DNA of 21,421 nucleotides from the NCBI GenBank assembly GCA_002455375.1, contig DKKR01000050.1, forward strand, positions 38,456-59,876. Reading direction: 5' to 3'. The stretch is from Bacteroidetes bacterium UBA6661. Lineage in GTDB: Bacteria; Bacteroidota; Bacteroidia; AKYH767-A; OLB10. The notes beneath the pieces are model-generated. The model had not been told where the DNA came from. It worked only from the letters and a program-made list of their open reading frames with translations, and ran no database searches. Below are positions 15,730 to 21,421 of this stretch, piece by piece (the stretch's first letter is position 1; each line of letters begins with the position of its first letter). Position numbers and translations under genes: made by a program.

Positions 15730-16703
15730 TGCCAAAAGTTACGATAGATGGTCACACCATCGAAGTTCCTGAAGGAACAACCATACTGGAAGCAGCCCGA
15801 AAAATTGGCGGTGATATTGTGCCACCAACTATGTGCTATTATTCCAAATTGAAAACATCAGGTGGCTATTGCCGTACTTGCTTGGTTAAAGTAAGCAAAG
15901 GCTCGGAAAAAGATCCGCGGCCAATGCCAAAACCGGTTGCATCATGCAGACAAACCGTAATGGATGGCATGGAAGTACAAAATATTACATCGCCTGAAAT
16001 TTTAGACGCACGCGCAGGAGTTGTTGAGTTTTTATTAATTAACCACCCACTTGATTGTCCTGTTTGTGATCAGGCAGGAGAATGTAATCTTCAGGATCTT
16101 AGCTATGAGCATGGACATGAAGTGTCGAGACTTGATTTCAGAAAAAGAACTTTCCCGATGATTGATATTGGCGATAAAATAAAACTGCACATGAACAGAT
16201 GTATCATGTGTTATCGCTGCGTGAAAGTTGCTGAGCAATTATGCCCGGAAAGAGTGCATGGTGTTTTAAACAGAGGATGGGATTCTGAAATATCAACCTA
16301 TATTGAACAAGCTGTTGACAATGAATGGAGCGGAAACATGATTGATGTTTGCCCTGTTGGTGCATTGACGGATAAAACCTTTCGTTTTAAAAGCCGTGTG
16401 TGGTTTACAAAACCTGTAGATGCACATCGCAACTGCCCAACCTGTTCAGGAAAAGTTGTATTATGGTATCAGGGAGAAGAAGTGCTTCGCGTTACAGGCA
16501 GAAAAGATCAATGGGGAGAAGTTGATGAATTTATTTGTAATGAATGTCGTTTTGACAAGAAAAAAACAAGTGACTGGGTTATTGAAGGGCCACGACATAT
16601 TGACCGCCATTCTGTAATCTCACAAAATCACTACGAAGAGTTGAAAAAACTGAAGCAGGATTTATCACGTCAGAAAAAATTAGGAGAAAAAGCACATAAT
16701 TAA
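15729..16703 (+). CDS. nuoG: NADH-quinone oxidoreductase subunit G, short form
   Basis: At 324 residues this is far shorter than E. coli NuoG (about 900). It keeps the N-terminal Fe-S domains and lacks the C-terminal molybdopterin-oxidoreductase-like domain, a form typical of Bacteroidota. Ligands visible are C36, C48, C51, C73 for the [2Fe-2S] cluster N1b; H106, C110, C113, C119 (HPLDCPVCDQAGEC) for N5; and C158, C161, C164 with C208 (CPVGALT) for N4. Beyond N4 there are two extra pairs, C236/C239 (CPTC) and C270/C273 (CNEC), at about the place where some NuoG proteins carry cluster N7. The final 40 residues are charged and helical (YEELKKLKQDLSRQKKLGEK). NuoG relays electrons from NuoF to NuoI. 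It overlaps nuoF by one base and ends 9 bases before nuoH. Confidence 0.96.
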   Translation: MPKVTIDGHTIEVPEGTTILEAARKIGGDIVPPTMCYYSKLKTSGGYCRTCLVKVSKGSEKDPRPMPKPVASCRQTVMDGMEVQNITSPEILDARAGVVEFLLINHPLDCPVCDQAGECNLQDLSYEHGHEVSRLDFRKRTFPMIDIGDKIKLHMNRCIMCYRCVKVAEQLCPERVHGVLNRGWDSEISTYIEQAVDNEWSGNMIDVCPVGALTDKTFRFKSRVWFTKPVDAHRNCPTCSGKVVLWYQGEEVLRVTGRKDQWGEVDEFICNECRFDKKKTSDWVIEGPRHIDRHSVISQNHYEELKKLKQDLSRQKKLGEKAHN

Positions 16704-16712
16704 ATTTAAGAA

Positions 16713-17753
16713 ATGGAAGTTTCGGTATTAATATTTAAAACAGTTTTTGTAATTGCTGTCTTTCTGGTTTCATTGCTTATAGCTATGTATTCTACCTATG
16801 CAGAAAGAAAGGTGGCAGCATTTTTACAAGACAGAGTTGGTCCTAACCGTGCAGGGCCATTTGGTATTCTTCAGCCATTAGCTGATGGTGTAAAAATGTT
16901 TATGAAAGAAGAAATTATTCCATCACATGCCGATAAAGCATTGTTTATTTTAGGTCCAAGCCTGATGATGCTTACCGCTTGTATGACAGGTGTGGTAATT
17001 CCATGGGGCGATACATTAATCATCAATGGAAAAGAATACTTTATGCATATTACTGATGTAAACATTGGGGTGCTTTATATTTTCGGGGTGGTTTCTATCG
17101 GGGTTTACGGAATAATGATTGGTGGATGGGCTTCAAACAACAAATACTCTCTGCTTGGTTCCGTTCGTGCTTCTTCGCAAATGATTAGTTATGAACTTGC
17201 AATGGGAATGTCAATCATTGCATTGATAATGGTTACCGGCACTTTGAGTGTTCGCGAAATTGTTGTCCAGCAACAGGGCTTTCACTGGAATGTATTTTAT
17301 CAGCCTTTAGGTTTTTTGATTTTTCTGATTTGTGCTTTTGCCGAATGTAACAGAACTCCTTTTGATTTACCGGAGTGCGAAACTGAGTTGGTTGGTGGTT
17401 ATCACACTGAATACTCTTCGATGAAACTTGGATTCTATTTGTTTGCCGAGTACATCAATATGTTTATTTCATCTGCTGTAATTTCTGCACTTTATTTTGG
17501 CGGATTCAACATGCCATTCATCAGTGAACTTGGATTGTCGCACAATGTATTGACATTGTTAGGCGTGTTATTTTATTTTATTAAGATATTCTTCTTTATC
17601 TTTTTCTTTATGTGGGTTCGGTGGACAATACCCCGCTTCCGATACGATCAGTTGATGAACCTTGGATGGAAAATGCTCATACCATTATCTATACTTAATG
17701 TTCTGTTAACTGGCGTATTCTTGTTATGGAAAAACGGATTGTTTCATTTTTAA
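16713..17753 (+). CDS. nuoH: NADH-quinone oxidoreductase subunit H
   Basis: A 346-residue membrane subunit with about eight transmembrane helices, lining the quinone channel and the first steps of proton translocation. The signatures YAERKVAAFLQDRVGPNRAG and FAECNRTPFDLPECETELVG, followed by EYSSMKLGFYLFAEY, are intact, including the conserved acidic loop residues. Length is normal. It is followed after only 16 bases by the kinase gene, an unusual neighbour, rather than by nuoI. Confidence 0.98.
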   Translation: MEVSVLIFKTVFVIAVFLVSLLIAMYSTYAERKVAAFLQDRVGPNRAGPFGILQPLADGVKMFMKEEIIPSHADKALFILGPSLMMLTACMTGVVIPWGDTLIINGKEYFMHITDVNIGVLYIFGVVSIGVYGIMIGGWASNNKYSLLGSVRASSQMISYELAMGMSIIALIMVTGTLSVREIVVQQQGFHWNVFYQPLGFLIFLICAFAECNRTPFDLPECETELVGGYHTEYSSMKLGFYLFAEYINMFISSAVISALYFGGFNMPFISELGLSHNVLTLLGVLFYFIKIFFFIFFFMWVRWTIPRFRYDQLMNLGWKMLIPLSILNVLLTGVFLLWKNGLFHF

Positions 17754-17769
17754 AAAAACAAAATGAAAG

Positions 17770-18339
17770 GTGACAAAAGAATTATTAATAGTAGGTGGAC
17801 CAAACGGAAGCGGAAAGACAACCTTTGCGAAATCGTTTCTGGATGAATATAATTATGAGTTTTTAAATGCAGATGAAATTGCTAATGAATTATCAGAAGA
17901 TGGTTATCAGGCAGGAAATATTTCTGCAGGAAAAGAATACTTTAATCGAATTGAAAAATTAAAAACAAAAAACAAAAACATAATTCTGGAATCAACTTTA
18001 TCAGGAATGTTTCTAATTAAGCTGATTAAAGAATTTAAGAAGAATGAGTATAATGTAAAAATTATTTTTATCGTTTTAAATTCACCGGAACAATGTATAG
18101 AAAGAATAAAACACAGAGTAGTAACTGGAGGGCACTTTGTTCCTGATGATGATGTGAGACGAAGATTTATAAGGGGTAAAAATAATTTCTGGAATATTTA
18201 TAAAAGTATAGTTGAAGATTGGAAGTTGTTTAATAATACGGAAACAGGGTTTGAGCTAATAGCAGCAGGAGAGAAGAATAAATTTGATATTGTAAATCAG
18301 TCATTGTTTGAATTTTTCATAAAAGATATTAAAAAATGA
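17770..18339 (+). CDS. Zeta-toxin-like P-loop kinase inserted in the nuo operon
   Basis: A 189-residue P-loop NTPase of the zeta toxin / small-molecule kinase type. Visible parts are Walker A GGPNGSGKT (K16, T17), the NADEIANEL segment with D35 (in zeta proteins this Asp is the likely catalytic base), ILESTLSG near residue 73, and the subfamily signature RVVTGGHFVPDDDVRRRFIR at about 115-134 with its arginine-rich phosphate-binding cluster. Classical zeta toxins phosphorylate UDP-N-acetylglucosamine; the substrate here is not known. The only start fitting the frame is GTG 17770. An out-of-frame ATG lies 7 bases upstream. The gene sits 16 bases after nuoH and overlaps the next small gene by 4 bases. 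Sample 60-base lines hold only 11 and 15 G+C, against 29 in a nuoH line, which suggests a separate origin. Toxin activity is not shown by the sequence. Confidence 0.85.
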   Translation: MTKELLIVGGPNGSGKTTFAKSFLDEYNYEFLNADEIANELSEDGYQAGNISAGKEYFNRIEKLKTKNKNIILESTLSGMFLIKLIKEFKKNEYNVKIIFIVLNSPEQCIERIKHRVVTGGHFVPDDDVRRRFIRGKNNFWNIYKSIVEDWKLFNNTETGFELIAAGEKNKFDIVNQSLFEFFIKDIKK

Positions 18340-18554
18340 AAAGCATTAAGTTTAAAAAATACAAGAACAATAACCTATTTAAAGAAGCATTGGAGTTTGC
18401 CGCCATTGGTAACCGAGGGGTACAACTGGCAATGATTGATTCTCAAAAAAGAAACATTCCAACCGTGTTCGGGATTATGGATATGGTCTTTTACAAACTA
18501 CCTGACGGTACAATTACTACCAAATCACCATTCAAAAAGAGAAAAAAAATATAA
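18336..18554 (+). CDS. 72-residue protein of unknown function coupled to the kinase gene
   Basis: ATG 18336 overlaps the kinase stop (ATGA), so translation is probably coupled. The product (MKSIKFKKYKNNNLFKEALE at the start) is small and basic. It has a predicted helix with FAAIGNRGVQLAMIDSQKRN, a central hydrophobic strand-like part (IPTVFGIMDMVFYKL), and a Lys/Arg-rich end (SPFKKRKKI). I recognise no domain. Its tight pairing with a zeta-like kinase raises the possibility of a neutralising partner or accessory factor, but classical epsilon antitoxin precedes zeta and this sequence does not resemble epsilon to my eye. It ends 28 bases before nuoI. The composition is A+T rich like the kinase gene. 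Confidence 0.7.
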   Translation: MKSIKFKKYKNNNLFKEALEFAAIGNRGVQLAMIDSQKRNIPTVFGIMDMVFYKLPDGTITTKSPFKKRKKI

Positions 18555-18582
18555 GTACATTTGTAATTATTCTAATTTTATC

Positions 18583-19125
18583 ATGTTAACCAACAGGAGT
18601 AAAGTAGTAGTCAATAAAGAAATGACCTTTGCAGAGAAGATATACATTCCTGCAATTGTTGCAGGTTTGATGATTACTATAAAACATTTTTTTAAGAAAA
18701 AAGCAACCATTAATTTTCCGGAACAAAAAAAGCCAATTAGTGAAGTTTGGCGCGGTCTGCATGTTTTGAAACGCGATGAGCAAGGTAGAGAAAACTGTAC
18801 TGCCTGCGGATTGTGTGCAGTAGCCTGCCCAGCTGAAGCTATCACTATGACAGCTGCTGAGCGCAAAAAAGGAGAAGAGCATTTATATAGAGAAGAAAAA
18901 TACGCTGCTGTTTATGAAATAAATATGCTGCGTTGTATTTTTTGTGGCTTATGCGAAGAAGCATGTCCTAAAGAAGCAATATTTTTAACTAACCGTATGA
19001 CACCATCGGACACTTTGCGCGATAACTTTATTTATGGTAAAGACAAATTGGTTGAAGGTATTGCACCGGAAGAACGAGTAGATATAAGCTACAGAGCAAG
19101 AGCACATAGAAAAGAAGTAGAATGA
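18583..19125 (+). CDS. nuoI: NADH-quinone oxidoreductase subunit I
   Basis: A 180-residue ferredoxin-like subunit with two [4Fe-4S] clusters (N6a, N6b) linking NuoG to NuoB. The ligands are C72, C75, C78, C82 (CTACGLCAVACPAEA) and C118, C121, C124, C128 (CIFCGLCEEACPKEA). Each run of four also has the trailing CP typical of 2x[4Fe-4S] ferredoxin folds. The frame is open upstream to 18436 inside the 72-residue gene; ATG 18583 (MLTNRSKVVVNKEMTFAEKI) gives the normal N-terminus. A second in-frame ATG at 18622 is possible but would remove conserved-looking residues. The stop overlaps the next gene's start by 4 bases. Confidence 0.96.
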   Translation: MLTNRSKVVVNKEMTFAEKIYIPAIVAGLMITIKHFFKKKATINFPEQKKPISEVWRGLHVLKRDEQGRENCTACGLCAVACPAEAITMTAAERKKGEEHLYREEKYAAVYEINMLRCIFCGLCEEACPKEAIFLTNRMTPSDTLRDNFIYGKDKLVEGIAPEERVDISYRARAHRKEVE

Positions 19126-19445
19126 TGGGTTCTTTGAAAAAACTTTTTTCAGGAGTTATTGTCACACTATCACTTGCATTAATGTCTTGTGATAAAGATG
19201 TATGCCGGGATTGCTATTTGGTTCGCTCAATGTTGTGTACCTATACCGACACTGCTCTGGCGCCATACATTATTCCGGGTGATACCGTAAAAACTGAACA
19301 GCAATGCGATAAGGAAAAAGATTTCAAAGACGATAAATTCAAGGAAGAAGAATACGAATATGATTCGCCAAGTATGTTTTACCCCAATTACACTGTACAT
19401 GTAGTTGTGACTGACATATATCATTGCCCGGAAAAAACAAATTAA
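19122..19445 (+). CDS. Small Cys-containing lipoprotein between nuoI and nuoJ
   Basis: A 107-residue protein with a type II signal peptide: basic MMGSLKK, hydrophobic core, and lipobox LMSC with the lipidated C23. It should be anchored in a membrane, most likely the outer membrane. The mature part has five further cysteines (C28, C31, C39, C62, C102) and a very acidic/lysine-rich centre (about 63-81). CDKD directly after the lipobox could act as a Bacteroidota surface-export signal, but that is speculative. I do not recognise a family. The start overlaps the nuoI stop (ATGATG), so it is translated from the nuo transcript; an alternative start is the second ATG. It is not a known complex I subunit. 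Confidence 0.8.
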   Translation: MMGSLKKLFSGVIVTLSLALMSCDKDVCRDCYLVRSMLCTYTDTALAPYIIPGDTVKTEQQCDKEKDFKDDKFKEEEYEYDSPSMFYPNYTVHVVVTDIYHCPEKTN

Positions 19446-19472
19446 TCAATAGCAAATAATCAATTAAAACAA

Positions 19473-19480
19473 TAATTTCG
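19473..19480 (+). promoter_or_regulatory. Possible internal promoter -7 box before nuoJ
   Basis: TAATTTCG, the same octamer as before aspS, lies 29 bases before the nuoJ GTG in the only gap (63 bases) of the otherwise tightly packed operon. No clear -33 TTTG is seen. It could reinforce nuoJ-K-L expression. Confidence 0.3.
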
Positions 19481-19508
19481 CACCAGTTTTTCATTCTATA
19501 ATACTAAC

Positions 19509-20006
19509 GTGAGCCAATACGCATTTTATATACTTTCAGCACTTTCGGTAATGAGTGCCTTGTTTACCGTATTTTCCAAAAAACCGGTTTACAGTGTATT
19601 GTATCTGATATTCTTCTTCTTTACATTATTCGGCCATTATATTCTGCTTAATGCGCAGTTTCTGGCTGCAGTACATTTAATAGTTTATGCTGGTGCCATC
19701 ATGGTTTTGTTTTTGTTTGTGATTATGATGTTAAACCTCAATAAAGAAATTGAGCCCAATAAAAATATTGTTTCAAAATTTGCAGCCGTCATTTCCAGTG
19801 GCCTGTTGCTGATTGTAATTGTTAGTGTACTCAAACATGCAGACGTGGAAGTAAGCAAACTGAATCAACATACAGATATTGGTTTAGTAGAATCCATTGG
19901 ACATGTGTTATACAATGAATATATGCTGCCATTTGAAATGGTTTCAATATTACTGCTCACAGCATTAATTGGTGCGGTGATGCTTGGAAAAAAAGAAATT
20001 AAATAA
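19509..20006 (+). CDS. nuoJ: NADH-quinone oxidoreductase subunit J
   Basis: A 165-residue membrane subunit with five predicted transmembrane helices. The third carries the signature AVHLIVYAGAIMVLFLFVIM, which includes the pi-bulge region and conserved Tyr of NuoJ that lie near the quinone-to-pump connection. It begins with GTG at 19509 (MSQYAFYILSALSVMSALFT); no better ATG exists in frame upstream. The N-terminal half aligns by eye with other Bacteroidota NuoJ. The stop lies directly before nuoK, with no gap. Confidence 0.96.
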   Translation: MSQYAFYILSALSVMSALFTVFSKKPVYSVLYLIFFFFTLFGHYILLNAQFLAAVHLIVYAGAIMVLFLFVIMMLNLNKEIEPNKNIVSKFAAVISSGLLLIVIVSVLKHADVEVSKLNQHTDIGLVESIGHVLYNEYMLPFEMVSILLLTALIGAVMLGKKEIK

Positions 20007-20315
20007 ATGGAACCCATTAATATAAATCACTACCTGCTGCTCTCTGCCATACTTTTTTGTATTGGCGTGGCCGGAGTATTGTTCAGACGTAATGCCATAA
20101 TTATTTTTATGTGTATTGAACTTATGCTTAACTCTGTGAATCTGCTATTGACAGCTTTCAGCAATCAGCATAATGATGCATCAGGTCAGGTGTTTGTGAT
20201 TTTTATTATGGCCGTAGCCGCTGCCGAGGTTGCAGTAGGATTAGCTATTCTGGTTATGATTTATCGTAACGTTAAATCAACAGATATAGATGTTTTAAAT
20301 AAACTTAAATGGTAG
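20007..20315 (+). CDS. nuoK: NADH-quinone oxidoreductase subunit K
   Basis: A 102-residue, three-helix membrane subunit of MrpC type. The two buried glutamates needed for proton transfer are present: E38 in MCIELMLNSVNL and E74 in AVAAAEVAVGLA, matching E. coli E36 and E72. The start codon follows the nuoJ stop with no gap, and the stop is 3 bases before nuoL. Confidence 0.98.
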   Translation: MEPININHYLLLSAILFCIGVAGVLFRRNAIIIFMCIELMLNSVNLLLTAFSNQHNDASGQVFVIFIMAVAAAEVAVGLAILVMIYRNVKSTDIDVLNKLKW

Positions 20316-20318
20316 GTA

Positions 20319-21421
20319 ATGGATTTTTTGGTCTCAGCAATTCCTCTTGTTCCGCTCATCGGTTTTCTGCTTAACGGCATAATCAATAAAAAAATGCCGC
20401 AAAGTCTTGTGGGCATTATAGCAAGCGGCTCTGTTCTGATTTCTTTTTTATTTTCCTGCTATCTCTTTTTACAAATCAGCAATGGCACTATTAAGGAATC
20501 GTACTATTCTGTATTTTCCTGGATCAATGCAGGAAGTCTGAATTTAGGTCTTTCATTTTTAGTAGATCGTTTATCAGTAATCATGCTTTTGGTTGTTACC
20601 GGTGTAGGATTTTTGATTCACGTTTATTCTATTGGCTATATGAAACATGATGAGGATTACTCCAGGTTCATGTCATATCTGAATTTGTTTATCTTTTTCA
20701 TGCTGTTGCTTGTAATGGGAAGCAACTATGTAGTAATGTTTGCCGGTTGGGAAGGTGTTGGACTTTGCTCTTATTTGCTGATAGGCTTCTGGTTTAAAAA
20801 CAACGACTACAATAAAGCTGCAAACAAAGCATTCATCATGAATCGTATTGGTGATTTAGGATTTTTACTTGGTTTGTTTTTAATGTATCAAACATTTTCA
20901 TCATTAGAATTTAAAGATGTTTTTGCTGCTGCTGGAAATTATCCTTCAGGTGACGCTACGCTGACTGCAATTGCATTGTTTCTGTTTATTGGTGCAGTAG
21001 GAAAAAGCGCACAAATACCACTCTATACCTGGTTGCCTGATGCCATGGCAGGACCTACACCTGTATCAGCATTGATACATGCTGCAACCATGGTGACTGC
21101 CGGTATTTATATGATTATCCGAAGCAATGTGATTTATACGCTTGCACCTTTTGCAGGAGAGATTGTGGCTGTTATAGGATTAGTAACTGCATTGATGGCA
21201 GCATCAATAGGTCTTAAACAAAATGACATTAAAAAGGTACTAGCCTACTCCACCGTAAGTCAGTTAGGTTATATGTTTGTTGCATTAGGAGTAGGTGCTT
21301 ATACCACTGCTTTGTTTCACGTAGTAACACATGCATTTTTTAAAGCATTACTCTTCCTTTGCGCAGGCAGTGTAATTCACGCCATGAGTGGTGAACAAGA
21401 TATCAGACGTATGGGTGGTTT
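20319..21421 (+). CDS. nuoL: NADH-quinone oxidoreductase subunit L, N-terminal part (cut by the right edge)
   Basis: ATG 20319 opens a frame that is uninterrupted to the window end (367 codons), about 60% of a usual NuoL of 600-plus residues. It is the distal antiporter-like proton pump of complex I, with many transmembrane helices. Key residues are visible: E145 in GWEGVGLCSYLLIGFW and K229 in VGKSAQIPLYTWLPDAMAGP, matching E. coli E144 and K229. The motif GPTPVSALIHAATMVTAGIY and the HxxxHAFFKALLFL region follow. The C-terminal lateral helix would lie outside the window. nuoM and nuoN are expected downstream but cannot be seen. Confidence 0.97.
   Translation, partial: MDFLVSAIPLVPLIGFLLNGIINKKMPQSLVGIIASGSVLISFLFSCYLFLQISNGTIKESYYSVFSWINAGSLNLGLSFLVDRLSVIMLLVVTGVGFLIHVYSIGYMKHDEDYSRFMSYLNLFIFFMLLLVMGSNYVVMFAGWEGVGLCSYLLIGFWFKNNDYNKAANKAFIMNRIGDLGFLLGLFLMYQTFSSLEFKDVFAAAGNYPSGDATLTAIALFLFIGAVGKSAQIPLYTWLPDAMAGPTPVSALIHAATMVTAGIYMIIRSNVIYTLAPFAGEIVAVIGLVTALMAASIGLKQNDIKKVLAYSTVSQLGYMFVALGVGAYTTALFHVVTHAFFKALLFLCAGSVIHAMSGEQDIRRMGG

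Noticed and set aside
17763..17846. Short open frame starting at ATG 17763 before the kinase
   Set aside because: Ends after 27 codons in the kinase coding region and has no family likeness; it is noted only as evidence on the kinase start.
18436..18582. Upstream extension of nuoI
   Set aside because: Overlaps the 72-residue gene in another frame; ATG 18583 gives the expected NuoI N-terminus.
1..21421. CRISPR arrays, tRNA genes, insertion sequences or attachment sites
   Set aside because: No regularly spaced repeats, cloverleaf patterns, transposase-like frames or paired direct repeats were seen on reading both strands.

Overview
The window looks like a chromosomal segment of a member of the Bacteroidota. 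Supporting signs are a large secreted protein with a type IX secretion (T9SS, Por) C-terminal sorting domain, promoter elements of the Bacteroidota form TTTG-N20-TAnnTTTG, start codons preceded by A-rich sequence instead of Shine-Dalgarno motifs, a short NuoG without the molybdopterin-type domain, and a 29-residue AURKAIP1/COX24-like basic protein next to ribonuclease G. The base composition is A+T rich. I cannot name the genus; a Chitinophagales or Sphingobacteriales-like lineage is a guess.

Layout. Positions 1-1154 (minus) hold the N-terminal part of an exported DUF885-family protein. Positions 1255-4195 (minus) form a housekeeping cluster transcribed right to left: an HU-family DNA-binding protein, a membrane-anchored TPR protein, the 29-residue mS38-like protein, and ribonuclease G (rng). 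A 227-base divergent intergenic region separates it from aspS (aspartyl-tRNA synthetase, plus strand). Next is a 1528-residue multidomain T9SS cargo protein, closed by a strong perfect-stem terminator.

From 11144 to the right edge runs the complex I (NADH:quinone oxidoreductase) operon in the order nuoA-B-C-D-E-F-G-H-I-J-K-L, with nuoL cut by the window end. A textbook Bacteroidota promoter lies directly before nuoA. NuoE/F and the short NuoG form the NADH-oxidising arm with its flavin and Fe-S clusters. NuoB/C/D/I form the quinone-reducing module. NuoA/H/J/K/L are membrane subunits that pump protons. Catalytic and cluster-binding residues are intact in every subunit checked.

The most unusual content is two sets of non-complex-I genes inside this otherwise canonical operon. 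Between nuoH and nuoI sits a very A+T-rich two-gene cassette: a zeta-toxin-like P-loop kinase overlapping by 4 bases (ATGA) with a 72-residue protein of unknown function. Between nuoI and nuoJ sits a small cysteine-containing lipoprotein that overlaps the nuoI stop by 4 bases. Both are in the operon's orientation and tightly spaced, so they are probably co-transcribed with complex I. I found no tRNA, rRNA, CRISPR array, insertion sequence or attachment site, and no gene-free stretch exceeds about 250 bases.
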